Shown: positions 1 through 7,024 of the stretch, one piece after another
Layout of the letters: every line of letters starts with the position of its first letter
Position numbering within the stretch: position 1 is the stretch's first letter
Assembly (NCBI GenBank): GCA_947097535.1
Contig: CAMURM010000041.1
Location: forward strand, 1 to 9,080
DNA: 9,080 nucleotides
Source of the DNA: an uncultured Selenomonas sp.
GTDB taxonomy: Bacteria; Bacillota; Negativicutes; Selenomonadales; Selenomonadaceae
Direction: 5' to 3'
Translations under genes and position numbers: made by a program
The notes under the pieces: generated by a model
Database searches by the model: none
Told to the model about the DNA's origin: nothing
What the model saw: only the letters and a program-made list of their open reading frames with translations

Positions 1-411
1 GAGCAGCATCTCGATCTCGTCGAGGTTGCGCCGAAAGCGAAGCCTCCTGTCTGCCGGATCATGGATTTCGGCAAGTATCGCTACGAACAGCAGAAGCGGG
101 AGAAAGAGGCGAAGAAGAAGCAGAAGATCGTCACGATCAAGGAGGTCAAGCTGCGTCCGAACATCGAGCAGCATGATTTTGACGTGAAGCTCAAGAATGC
201 TCTTCGTTTTCTTGAAGAAGGAAACAAGGTCAAGGTCACGATCATGTTCCGTGGCCGCGAATTGTCGCATCCGGAGCTTGGCAGAGAGGTGCTGAACCGA
301 GTGTCCGCCCAGCTCAAGGAGCTCGTTTCCATTGAGCGCGATGCGAAGCTGGAGGGTAAGAATATGACGATGATCCTTGCCCCGAAAGCGCAAACTAAAG
401 GAGGAAAATAA
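1..411 (+). CDS. infC: Translation initiation factor IF-3, 5' end outside window
   Basis: IF-3 binds the 30S subunit, keeps it apart from 50S and checks start-codon and initiator-tRNA pairing. The reading frame is open from base 1, so the gene begins before the window. The first in-window residues include the conserved linker motif KPPVCRIMDFGKYRYEQ (from about base 40), followed by the IF-3 carboxy-terminal domain with the motifs NIEQHDFDVKLKNA and FRGRELSHPELG. About 136 codons are visible; the family is usually 165-180, so roughly the first 30-45 residues are missing. An ATG at 61 lies inside the conserved linker and is not the true start. The gene is followed after 2 nt by rpmI, whose ribosome binding site lies within the last infC codons. 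Any L20-type leader regulating this operon would lie upstream and cannot be seen. Confidence 0.97.
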   Translation, partial: EQHLDLVEVAPKAKPPVCRIMDFGKYRYEQQKREKEAKKKQKIVTIKEVKLRPNIEQHDFDVKLKNALRFLEEGNKVKVTIMFRGRELSHPELGREVLNRVSAQLKELVSIERDAKLEGKNMTMILAPKAQTKGGK

Positions 412-413
412 TC

Positions 414-608
414 ATGCCAAAGGTCAAGACACGCAGAGCCGCTGCAAAGCGCTTTTCGATAACGGGTTCCGGTGAGTTCAAGCGGAACAAGGCGTTCAAG
501 AGCCACATCCTCGAGAAGAAGACGAGGAAGCGCAAGCGCAATCTGCGCAAGGCGACGCTGATTTCCGCCGCGGATCACAGGCGCGTGCGCGATATGCTGA
601 ACAAGTAA
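414..608 (+). CDS. rpmI: 50S ribosomal protein L35
   Basis: L35 is a small basic protein of the large ribosomal subunit. The 64-residue product has the expected family length and starts MPKVKTRRAAAKRF, the conserved L35 amino terminus. It also carries the basic HILEKKTRKRKRNLRKA stretch (residues about 31-47) that contacts 23S rRNA. The start at 414 is 2 nt after the infC stop and is preceded by AAAGGAGG (397-404), so translation is probably coupled to infC. It sits in the standard infC-rpmI-rplT order. Confidence 0.97.
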   Translation: MPKVKTRRAAAKRFSITGSGEFKRNKAFKSHILEKKTRKRKRNLRKATLISAADHRRVRDMLNK

Positions 609-638
609 TATTCGAGCGAAGATATGGAGGAATAAGAT

Positions 639-992
639 ATGCCAAGAGTAAAATCCGGCGTTACGGCGCATCGCCGCCATAAGAAGATTTTGAAGCTCGC
701 CAAGGGCTATCGCGGCGCAAAGAGCAAGCAGTTCAAGAAGGCGAACGAGACGGTCATGAAGGCGCTCTACTATGCGCGTCGTGATCGCCGCGCGAAGAAG
801 GGCGAGTTCCGCAAGCTCTGGATCGCCCGCATCAATGCGGCTGCGCGCATGAACGGCATTTCCTACAGCCGCCTCATCAACGGTTTGACGAAGGCAGGCG
901 TCGAGGTCAACCGCAAGATGTTTGCCGACCTCGCCGTGCATGATGAGAAGGCGTTCGCTCAGCTCGTCGCCATCGCCAAGGAAAATCAGTAA
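639..992 (+). CDS. rplT: 50S ribosomal protein L20
   Basis: L20 binds 23S rRNA early in 50S assembly, and in many bacteria it also represses its own operon by binding the leader. The 117-residue product is full length. It has the conserved amino terminus MPRVKSGVTAHRRHKKILK, the YYARRDRRAKKGEFRKLWIARINAA block (residues about 44-70) and the SYSRLINGL motif. The ATG at 639 follows a GGAGG (625-629). It is the last gene of the infC operon and is followed directly by a strong terminator. Confidence 0.98.
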   Translation: MPRVKSGVTAHRRHKKILKLAKGYRGAKSKQFKKANETVMKALYYARRDRRAKKGEFRKLWIARINAAARMNGISYSRLINGLTKAGVEVNRKMFADLAVHDEKAFAQLVAIAKENQ

Positions 993-993
993 G

Positions 994-1044
994 AAATCGT
1001 ACAAAAAGGGGAGCTTTTATGGCTCCCCCTTTTTGTACGATTTT
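994..1044 (+). terminator. Intrinsic terminator of the infC-rpmI-rplT operon
   Basis: It starts 1 nt after the rplT stop. The arms 994-1014 and 1022-1043 form a stem of about 21 bp with one bulged C and a 7-nt loop. The GC core (GGGGAGC with GCTCCCC) is followed by a T run (1030-1034), with the matching A run on the left arm. The near-symmetric A/T runs could also stop antisense transcripts. Confidence 0.9.
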
Positions 1045-1057
1045 CGTGGAGGCAACG

Positions 1058-1876
1058 ATGGAAAAGATTGAAAGCCCGAAGAACAAGCGCATCAAATGGC
1101 TCGCGAGCTTGAAGAGCGGCAGGCGTCGCAGGGCGGAGGGCGTTGTTGTCGCGGAGGGCGTGCGTCTCGTCGAGATGGCGGCGGCCGCGGGCTGGACGAT
1201 GCGCTTCTGCCTCGTCACCGCCGAGGCGGCGCATGAGGCGCGCGTGCAGTGCATCCTTGCGCAGCTTGCAACGCGCTGCCCGCTCTATGAAGTGACGGGT
1301 GAGGTCTACAAAAAGGTCAGCGACACCGATACGCCGCAGGGCATCCTGCTCGTACTGGAGGAGCGCTGCACAGAGCTTGCGGCGCTCCGAGAAAGGTCGG
1401 AGCTTCTTGCCGTCGTGCTCGACGGCGTGCAGGATCCGGGCAATGCGGGGACGATCGTGCGCACGGCGGACGCTGCGGGCGCCGATGCCGTCATTTGTCT
1501 GGAGGATACGATCGATGTCCTCTCGGCGAAAGCCGTGCGCGCGAGCATGGGCTCTGTCTTTCATGTGCCTATCGTGCGGAATGTATCGCGCGAGGTGTTG
1601 GCAGAGTTTTTGCAGCAAGAGAGCATGAAGCTTTTCGCCGCTGACCTTGATGCGGGGGCGGAGCCTTATCATGCGGCGGACTACAGCGGCAGGCTCGCGC
1701 TCGCCTTCGGCAACGAGGGGAACGGCGTATCGGACACGGTGCGGCGCATGGCAGGGCAGAAGCTCTTCATCCCGATGTTCGGCAAGGCGGAATCCCTCAA
1801 TGTCTCGACGGCGGCGGCGCTCATCCTCTACGAAGCGGTGGGCACGCGGCGCGGCTTTCGCCGTTACTGCCAATAG
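1058..1876 (+). CDS. TrmH/SpoU-family RNA 2'-O-methyltransferase
   Basis: SpoU-family enzymes transfer a methyl group from S-adenosylmethionine to a ribose 2'-OH of rRNA or tRNA, using a trefoil-knot fold. In this 272-residue product an amino-terminal substrate-binding domain (about 1-105, with the KNKRIKWLASL and AEGVRLV motifs) precedes the SpoU domain. The three SpoU motifs are present: DPGNAGTIVRTADAAGAD (127-144), FGNEGNGVS (217-225) and IPMFGKAESLNVSTAAAL (238-255). The exact target nucleotide cannot be told from sequence; 23S rRNA is typical for this subgroup. An in-frame ATG at 1019 lies in the loop of the rplT terminator and has no ribosome binding site. ATG 1058, with GTGGAGG at 1047-1053, is the better start. 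The 3' end overlaps the convergent thiamine pyrophosphokinase gene by 13 bp. Confidence 0.9.
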   Translation: MEKIESPKNKRIKWLASLKSGRRRRAEGVVVAEGVRLVEMAAAAGWTMRFCLVTAEAAHEARVQCILAQLATRCPLYEVTGEVYKKVSDTDTPQGILLVLEERCTELAALRERSELLAVVLDGVQDPGNAGTIVRTADAAGADAVICLEDTIDVLSAKAVRASMGSVFHVPIVRNVSREVLAEFLQQESMKLFAADLDAGAEPYHAADYSGRLALAFGNEGNGVSDTVRRMAGQKLFIPMFGKAESLNVSTAAALILYEAVGTRRGFRRYCQ

Positions 1877-2565
1877 AGATAAATAGCGAGCGTTCCTTCG
1901 TGTAGGCGCACGCGGAAGGAGGAGCTGCCTGCTGCAAGCTCGTTGCTCACGGCGTAGGGCGAATCCTGGCGCAAGATAGCATCTTCGAGCGGCCATTCCA
2001 CGCCGTCGATAAAGATGCCGCGGCACTCGCCGGTCAGGGAGAGCAGCGATATGGCTTTTGGCTTTTTCAGAGCCGTAAAGGAAAGGCTGTCCGTCTCGTG
2101 CAGAAAGAAGCACGCTTCCTTTTCATCTGCGAGGATCATGGGGATGCCGCTGAAAGCGCAGGAGAAAATGGTGCTCATGGCGTGGTCGAAGCGGCCGCCG
2201 AAGGCTCCTGTGAGTAGGACGAAGGCGGCGGGCGAAGACGCTTTGATCTTTGAAAGAGCGAGCTGCGTGTCCGTGAGATCCTTCTTGGCGTTGAAGTGCT
2301 CGCTCGCTACGCCCGCGGCGAGCGCCCAATCCCACGCGGCAGCCGAGGCGCTGTCCGCATCGCCGAGCAGGAAGTCGGGCACGCGCTTCATCGCATAGCA
2401 GAGGTCGACGCCGTGGTCGATCGCCCAAAGTTCTCCGCGCAGAGACTTTGCCAGCCAGTCAGCGGCAGGCGCCCGGCCGCCTGTGATTAGGGTGTAGATG
2501 TGCTCGGGAAGCGCCCGGGAAAAGGCAACCGTGCCCTGCGGCAGGGAAAATTCATTGGCGTGCAT
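1864..2565 (-). CDS. thiN: Thiamine pyrophosphokinase
   Basis: This enzyme makes thiamine diphosphate from thiamine and ATP in the cytosol, the last step of thiamine salvage or synthesis. The 233-residue product is of family length. It shows the TPK motif order: GGRAPAADW (29-37), WAIDHGVDL (47-55), VPDFLLGDADS (62-72), KDLTDTQLAL (95-104) and GAFGGRFDHAM (120-130). The acidic residues of GDADS and KDLTD are those that bind Mg-ATP in the family. The carboxy-terminal part (about 140-230) matches the beta-rich TPK vitamin-binding domain more loosely. ATG 2565 has a well-placed AAGGAGGA (2578-2571). It is a single leftward gene, divergent from the UPF0173 gene, and no THI-box riboswitch is apparent upstream. 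Confidence 0.9.
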   Translation of the reverse strand: MHANEFSLPQGTVAFSRALPEHIYTLITGGRAPAADWLAKSLRGELWAIDHGVDLCYAMKRVPDFLLGDADSASAAAWDWALAAGVASEHFNAKKDLTDTQLALSKIKASSPAAFVLLTGAFGGRFDHAMSTIFSCAFSGIPMILADEKEACFFLHETDSLSFTALKKPKAISLLSLTGECRGIFIDGVEWPLEDAILRQDSPYAVSNELAAGSSSFRVRLHEGTLAIYLYWQ

Positions 2566-2591
2566 GGTTTTCCTCCTTAAATATCATCTTC

Positions 2592-2660
2592 GTCAGGAAG
2601 GTTTTTCTCCCTTTTTGTTTAATTATACAATATATAGATTTTTTCTGCTGAACAATAAAA
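2592..2660. promoter_or_regulatory. Divergent promoter region between thiN and the UPF0173 gene
   Basis: The 116-bp gap between the two divergent genes is very AT-rich compared with its surroundings. On the minus strand a perfect TATAAT lies at 2627-2622 and a TATATT at 2634-2629, either of which could serve thiN; a TTGTTC (2655-2650) is 15 bp from the latter. On the plus strand TACAAT (2626-2631) is the best -10 candidate for the UPF0173-miaA run, with only a weak -35. The exact pairings are uncertain. Confidence 0.45.
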
Positions 2661-2681
2661 CGATGAGAGGAGTTGTAGAAG

Positions 2682-3359
2682 ATGATCAAGTATACATACT
2701 ATGGACATGCTTCGTTCTTGCTCGACGACGGCACGTCGAAGGTTCTGACCGATCCGTTCCTTACGGGGAATCCGCTCGCTGCGATTACGGCAGACGAGGT
2801 GGCGTGCGACTACATCCTGCTGACGCATGCGCACGGCGACCACCTCGGCGACGCGCCGGCGATTGCCAAGCGCACGGGTGCGATGATCCTCGGCATCCCG
2901 GAGGTGCTCGATGTCTGTTTGGCTGCGGAGGACGGACTCAAGACGCACGGCATGAACATCGGCGGCTCGGTCAAGCTGCCGTTCGGCAAGGTGCGCATGA
3001 CTCTGGCTCTGCACAGCTCGGGCGTGGCGGGCGGCATTGCCTGCGGCTACGTCATCCACATCGGCGATCTCAATATCTACTTTGCTGGCGATACGGCGCT
3101 TTTCAGCGATATGAAGCTCATCGGGCAGAAGGATCCGCTCGATTATGCGGTTCTGCCGATCGGTGACAACTATACGATGGGGCTGGAAGATGCGGCTCTC
3201 GCCGCGCAGTGGCTCAACACGCGGAACGTCATCCCGATTCACTACAACACCTGGCCCGTCATCGCGCAGGAGGCGGCGAAATACAAGGAAGTGACGGAGG
3301 GCATGACGCGCGCTGCCGTGCATATCGTGGCGCCCGGTGAGTCGCTGGAGCTCGCATGA
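2682..3359 (+). CDS. UPF0173 metal-dependent hydrolase (metallo-beta-lactamase fold)
   Basis: This is a cytosolic protein of the UPF0173 (YtkL-like) family, predicted to hydrolyse an unknown substrate with a two-metal centre. The 225-residue length is typical. Visible metal ligands are THAHGDH (48-54, the HxHxDH motif), H111 in LALHSSG, D137 in FAGDTALF and H187 in IPIHYNT. The amino terminus MIKYTYYGHASFLLD is also family-typical. ATG 2682 is preceded by GAGAGGAG (2665-2672). The stop overlaps the miaA start as ATGA, so the two are probably co-translated. The family substrate is not established, and nothing here narrows it beyond linkage to miaA and hfq. Confidence 0.9.
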   Translation: MIKYTYYGHASFLLDDGTSKVLTDPFLTGNPLAAITADEVACDYILLTHAHGDHLGDAPAIAKRTGAMILGIPEVLDVCLAAEDGLKTHGMNIGGSVKLPFGKVRMTLALHSSGVAGGIACGYVIHIGDLNIYFAGDTALFSDMKLIGQKDPLDYAVLPIGDNYTMGLEDAALAAQWLNTRNVIPIHYNTWPVIAQEAAKYKEVTEGMTRAAVHIVAPGESLELA

Positions 3360-4288
3360 AAAAAGAGCGGCTCGTCGTCCTCCTTGGGCCGACGGCTGTC
3401 GGCAAGACGGCGCTGTCTTTGGCACTCGCCGAAAGGCTCGGCGCGGAGATCGTCTCGGGCGACTCAATGCTCTTTTACCGCGGCTTCGACATCGGCTCGG
3501 CGAAGCCGACGCGCGAGGAGCGCGCGATCGTACCGCATCACTTCATCGACATTCTAGCGCCCGCATCGTCTTTCAACGTGATGGACTTTCAGCGGCTCGC
3601 GCGCGAGGAGATTCACCGCATTGCGGCGCGCGGCAAGCTGCCGCTCGTCGTCGGCGGCACGGGGCTTTACATCAAATCACTCGTCGAGGGATATATCTTC
3701 AACGAGACTTCGGGTGATGCGGCGTACCGCGAAAGCCTGGCGGCGCTGGCAGAGGAGAAGGGCAAGGCGTTCGTTCACGAGCTTTTGCGCGAGGTCGATC
3801 CGCAGGCGGCGGCGCGGCTGCACGTCAACGACTTTCGCCGCGTCGTACGCGCCCTGGAGGTCGCGTCCTTAGGGCGCGAGCATATCTCCGAGCAGCGTGC
3901 GGCAGGGGAGGGCGGGCTCTTCTACGACGCCTACGTCATTGGCCTTTGGCGTGAGCGGCAGGAGCTCTACGCGCGCATTGAAGAGCGCGTAGAGGCGATG
4001 CTGGCGGCGGGGCTCGTCGAAGAGGTGCGGGGTCTCCTGCAAGCGGGCGTACCCGCTTCTTGTCAGGCGATGAAGGGCATCGGCTATCGCGAGATGTGCG
4101 CCTATCTTGCCGGGCGCACGGATTTATCGACGGCTGTATCAGAGATCAAGAAGGCGACGCGCCATTTCGCCAAGCGCCAGCTCACATGGTTTCGCAAGAT
4201 GCCGTATGTGCACTGGTACACGGCTGAGCAGGAGGAAGCGGTGCTTCTCGCGCGCATTATCAAGGATATAGAGAGATTTTTCGCATGA
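3356..4288 (+). CDS. miaA: tRNA dimethylallyltransferase
   Basis: MiaA adds a dimethylallyl group from DMAPP to N6 of A37 in tRNAs that read codons starting with U, which supports accurate decoding. The 310-residue product is full length. It has the P-loop GPTAVGKT (11-18), the catalytic-loop block SGDSMLFYRGFDIGSAKPT (34-52) with the conserved Asp, VVGGTGLYIKSL (98-109), and the carboxy-terminal QAMKGIGYREM motif (about 240-250). The more usual MQVYRGMDIGTAK is here MLFYRGFDIGSAK, a mild variation. It overlaps the upstream UPF0173 gene by 4 nt and has no separate strong ribosome binding site, so it is probably coupled. The miaA-hfq order is widely conserved in bacteria. Confidence 0.97.
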   Translation: MKKERLVVLLGPTAVGKTALSLALAERLGAEIVSGDSMLFYRGFDIGSAKPTREERAIVPHHFIDILAPASSFNVMDFQRLAREEIHRIAARGKLPLVVGGTGLYIKSLVEGYIFNETSGDAAYRESLAALAEEKGKAFVHELLREVDPQAAARLHVNDFRRVVRALEVASLGREHISEQRAAGEGGLFYDAYVIGLWRERQELYARIEERVEAMLAAGLVEEVRGLLQAGVPASCQAMKGIGYREMCAYLAGRTDLSTAVSEIKKATRHFAKRQLTWFRKMPYVHWYTAEQEEAVLLARIIKDIERFFA

Positions 4289-4341
4289 AATCCCGAGAGG
4301 ACAAGTCTGCCGCCAGTTTTTATGTAGGGGCGGTACACAAT

Positions 4342-4363
4342 GTCCACAAACTGGACGTTTGTG
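4342..4363 (+). promoter_or_regulatory. Small stem-loop in the miaA-hfq gap
   Basis: The 141-nt gap before hfq contains CACAAAC (4345-4351) and GTTTGTG (4357-4363), a perfect 7-bp inverted repeat around TGGAC. An alternative 4-bp pairing, GTCC (4342-4345) with GGAC (4353-4356), excludes the first. No T run follows, so it is not a terminator. A weak TTGCAA (4372-4377) lies 17 bp before TATCTG and could be an hfq promoter. Function is not known. Confidence 0.3.
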
Positions 4364-4429
4364 CGTGTAGTTTGCAAAGCGCAGGAACGTGCAATATCTG
4401 AATAGGATTTTAATGAAGGAGGTCATTCC

Positions 4430-4663
4430 ATGCCGATCAAACCGCTCAACCTGCAGGATAATTTCCTGAATCAGATGCGCAAGGAGAACACGGCGGTCAG
4501 CATCCATTTGCTCAACGGCTTCCAGATGAAGGGCTACGTCAAGGGTTTTGATAATTTCACGGTGATTCTCGAAGTGGCGGGCAAGCAGAATCTCGTTTAC
4601 AAGCACGCCATATCGACGATTGCCGCGACGAAGCTCGCGCCCGCCAACGGTCTGGAAAAGTGA
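4430..4663 (+). CDS. hfq: RNA chaperone Hfq
   Basis: Hfq forms a hexameric Sm-like ring that binds small RNAs and mRNAs. The 77-residue product is the short Firmicute form without a long acidic tail. It contains the Sm1 region NLQDNFLNQMRKEN (7-20) with the Q/D/F residues of the proximal RNA face. It also has NGFQMKGYVKGFDNFTVIL (29-47) and the Sm2 signature LVYKHAISTI (55-64), whose YKH lines the central pore. ATG 4430 has AAGGAGG at 4416-4422. It follows miaA after 141 nt and is closed by its own terminator. Confidence 0.97.
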   Translation: MPIKPLNLQDNFLNQMRKENTAVSIHLLNGFQMKGYVKGFDNFTVILEVAGKQNLVYKHAISTIAATKLAPANGLEK

Positions 4664-4672
4664 GTGCGGTAC

Positions 4673-4715
4673 GAAAAAGGCCTTCTCTCGCAAAAGGGGA
4701 GAAGGCTTTCTTTTT
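4673..4715 (+). terminator. Intrinsic terminator after hfq
   Basis: GCCTTCTC (4680-4687) pairs with GAGAAGGC (4699-4706), extended by an A run on the left arm and a T run after the right arm (to 4715). It lies 10 nt after the hfq stop. Confidence 0.85.
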
Positions 4716-4751
4716 ATGAAGGTTATACAAAAAGAGCCGGCTATAAAATGC

Positions 4752-4779
4752 AGCCCTCGCAGCTGGGAGAGGCTTTTTT
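4752..4779 (+). terminator. Terminator-like hairpin in front of dut
   Basis: AGCCCTC (4752-4758) pairs with GAG-A-GGCT (4767-4774, one bulged A) around an 8-nt loop, and six T residues follow (4774-4779). It ends just before a GTG that could start dut and 18 nt before the TTG start preferred here. It may be a second terminator for hfq or a leader attenuator for dut. A TATAAA at 4742-4747 just upstream could be a -10 box, but no good -35 is seen. Confidence 0.5.
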
Positions 4780-4797
4780 GTGAAGGGAGACAATATT

Positions 4798-5253
4798 TTG
4801 CGAAAACGTGGCTTTGAAATCATTGGGGCATATAAAGCGGCAGGGCTCTCTTTGCCGCAGCGCAAGACGGCGGCGAGCGCGGGCTACGACCTCGCGGCAG
4901 CGGAGGACTGCCTCCTGCCGCGCGGCAAGGTGACGCTCGTGCCGACGGGGCTCAAGGCGTACATGCAGAAGGATGAGTACCTCGGGCTGCACATCCGTTC
5001 GGGCATCTCGCTCAAATCCCAGCTCATGCTCGTCAACGCGCAGGGCATCATCGACGCGGACTATTACGGCAACGAGGAGAACGAGGGGCACATCATGGTG
5101 GCGATCCTGAACCTCGGGCAGGCGGACTTTCCTGTGGAAAAGGGCATGCGCATCGCGCAGGGCATCTTCTACAAGTATCTGACGGCCGATGATGACGAAG
5201 CGGGCAGGGGCGAGGCGCGCACGGGCGGTTTCGGCTCGACGGGCGGGCTTTGA
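4798..5253 (+). CDS. dut: dUTP diphosphatase (trimeric dUTPase)
   Basis: The enzyme splits dUTP to dUMP and pyrophosphate, keeping uracil out of DNA and supplying dUMP for dTMP synthesis. From TTG 4798 the product has 151 residues, the usual trimeric length. All five motifs are visible: SAGYDLAAAED (27-37), RSGIS (67-71), GIIDADYYGNE (83-93) with the catalytic Asp and Tyr, the GMRIAQGIFYK block (116-126), and the carboxy-terminal arm ARTGGFGSTGG (140-150). TTG 4798 has AAGGGAGA (4783-4790) at good spacing. An in-frame GTG at 4780 with GGGAGAGG upstream would add six residues and cannot be excluded. The homology block begins at MRKRGFEI, which favours TTG. The gene ends 10 nt from the convergent rqcH stop. 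Confidence 0.93.
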   Translation: MRKRGFEIIGAYKAAGLSLPQRKTAASAGYDLAAAEDCLLPRGKVTLVPTGLKAYMQKDEYLGLHIRSGISLKSQLMLVNAQGIIDADYYGNEENEGHIMVAILNLGQADFPVEKGMRIAQGIFYKYLTADDDEAGRGEARTGGFGSTGGL

Positions 5254-5263
5254 GGAAGCTCTC

Positions 5264-7024
5264 TCAGCGCTGTTCTCTTTGCAGCAGCTTTGCCGTTTCC
5301 TCTGCTGTCGGGGTCACATAGAGCGTCTTTTGGTGCGTGAAGATGACGAAGCCCGGACGAGAGCCCGATGGCTTCTTCACATAGCGCCGATAGGTGTAGT
5401 CGACGGGCACGTTCGATGAATCCTGCGCCTTGCTGAAGTGGGCGGCGAGAAGGGCGGCACCGTGCAGGCTCTCCTCGCTCGGCTCTTCGCTGTCGAGGCG
5501 CAGGATGACGTGCGAGCCGGGGATGTCCTTGGCGTGCAGCCAAAGGTCATCGGGCGCCGCCATGTGAAAGGTCAGGCGGTCATTCTGGTAGTTGTTCTTG
5601 CCGACGAGGATAATTTTGCCGTCCTCGGTCATGAAGCGGAAGGGAGCGGAAGGCTTGTCCTGCCGCTTTTTTTTCGTGCTTTCCTTGAGGAAGCCGCTCT
5701 GCATGAGCTCATCCTTGATCTCTTCGATCTCGGGCAAAGTGGAGGAGGCTGTGAGGGAGCTTTCAACGCTGGCGAGATAGCGGATGTTTTCACTGCAAAG
5801 GGCGATCTGCTCGTCGAGGAGCTTCTGGGCACGCTTGAGCTTGTCGTACTTGTGGTAAAACGCCTGCATATTCTGGCTCAGCGTCAGCCTTTGGTCGAGC
5901 GGCAGCGTGATCGTTTCGCCCGCTTCGCTGTAAATGTCGGCGACGGTCAGCGAGGCGTCGGCGTGATCCTCGTAGAGGTGCGCATACGTCATGAGGTTAT
6001 CGCCGCGAATCTTGTAGTCCTCGGCGTTTTCCGCCTGGCGCAGTTCTTCCTGCAGGATGCCGAGCTTGTTTTCGGCACGCGCGAGCTCGGTCTTGACGAA
6101 TTTCTTCAGGCGCTCCTTTTCGGGCGGCGTGTAGATGCCTGTGAGGAATGTGGCTCTTTCGAGCATTTCGCTGATGCTCGAAAAGGTGAGTGTGATGCTT
6201 TCGGCGGGGAAATAGTGGAGGGGGAAGGACGAGGTCGCGAGCACCTTGTTGTTCGCGTTCGAGATGAGGCATGGTGTCGACTCTTCCTCCATACAGGCGT
6301 GGAAAATTTCGCTGAGAGCTTGCGAAATTGCTTCCTTATCCTTTTCGTCGAGGTCTGCACAGAGCATTTTTTCGGGCAGCCCGGCAGAAAATATGACCTC
6401 GCGTGCACTCGCTGGACCAAAGCCCAGACAGGCGCCGAGGAGCCCTTTGTAGAGCGTCGCCGCAGGATCCTGGGCGAGGCGCTCGACGATGGCGATAGGC
6501 GTCGCGGTGCGCGGGTCGAGCTTTTCCTGCGCGGGCGGCGGCGCGTATTCGCGCGCGGGCAGGAGGAGGCGCGTGCGGCTGTTCGCCGAGCCGACCTTTC
6601 GCAGTGCGTCGATGACGATGCCGTCCTGCACGAGGATGATGTTGCTGTATTTGCCGATGAGCTCGATGATGAGCGACTTCGTGACGATCTTGCCGCCGGC
6701 GGCGAGGGCATCGAAGTCGAGCATGATGATGCGGTCGAGCGCGTGCTGGCGGATGTCGGCGATGCGGCTGCCTTCGAGCTGCTTGCGCAGAACCATGCAG
6801 AAGAGCGGCGGCTCGGCGGGATTTTCCGGCTGCTTTTCTGCGAGGAAGACGGCACTTGCCTGTGGGTTTGCCGCGATGTGCAGCAGGTGGTTCCTGCCGG
6901 GTTGACGGATGCTCAAAAAGACGGAAGCCTTATGCGGCTGTGTGATCTTGTCGATGCGTCCGCCCACGAGGGCGGCGCGCAGCTCCTTGACGAGCGGCTG
7001 TGTGGAGAAGCCATCAAGACTCAT
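5264..7024 (-). CDS. rqcH: RqcH-type NFACT protein (Rqc2 homologue, also annotated FbpA-like)
   Basis: RqcH binds 50S subunits blocked by peptidyl-tRNA and directs addition of carboxy-terminal alanine tails that mark the stalled chain for degradation. In older annotation the family appears as fibronectin-binding FbpA. The 586-residue product is full length. It has an NFACT-N domain (about 1-170) with the conserved DR pair at D97-R98, a helix-hairpin-helix-like part (about 183-214, GLLGACLGFGPASARE), two coiled-coil stretches (about 302-340 and 385-425) and an NFACT-R domain (about 463-575) with DLWLHAKDIPGSHVIL (493-508). ATG 7024 overlaps the stop of the upstream short ORF by 4 nt and has AGGTGA in front, so it is probably translationally coupled. 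No frameshift is seen. Confidence 0.93.
   Translation of the reverse strand: MSLDGFSTQPLVKELRAALVGGRIDKITQPHKASVFLSIRQPGRNHLLHIAANPQASAVFLAEKQPENPAEPPLFCMVLRKQLEGSRIADIRQHALDRIIMLDFDALAAGGKIVTKSLIIELIGKYSNIILVQDGIVIDALRKVGSANSRTRLLLPAREYAPPPAQEKLDPRTATPIAIVERLAQDPAATLYKGLLGACLGFGPASAREVIFSAGLPEKMLCADLDEKDKEAISQALSEIFHACMEEESTPCLISNANNKVLATSSFPLHYFPAESITLTFSSISEMLERATFLTGIYTPPEKERLKKFVKTELARAENKLGILQEELRQAENAEDYKIRGDNLMTYAHLYEDHADASLTVADIYSEAGETITLPLDQRLTLSQNMQAFYHKYDKLKRAQKLLDEQIALCSENIRYLASVESSLTASSTLPEIEEIKDELMQSGFLKESTKKKRQDKPSAPFRFMTEDGKIILVGKNNYQNDRLTFHMAAPDDLWLHAKDIPGSHVILRLDSEEPSEESLHGAALLAAHFSKAQDSSNVPVDYTYRRYVKKPSGSRPGFVIFTHQKTLYVTPTAEETAKLLQREQR

Noticed and set aside
81..1004. Open frame of 307 codons on the minus strand
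   Set aside because: It is antisense to infC, rpmI and rplT, which are certain, and has no ribosome binding site or domain.
1019..1057. Upstream ATG extension of the TrmH-family gene
   Set aside because: The ATG sits in the loop and right arm of the rplT terminator, and has no ribosome binding site; the added residues do not match the family start.
986..2113. Open frame of 375 codons on the minus strand across rplT end, the methyltransferase and thiN
   Set aside because: It is Arg/His/Leu-rich, spans a strong terminator and two well-identified genes, and is a shadow of both.
2566..2681. THI-box riboswitch upstream of thiN
   Set aside because: The region is short and AT-rich and lacks the conserved CTGAGA-type thiamine-box core.
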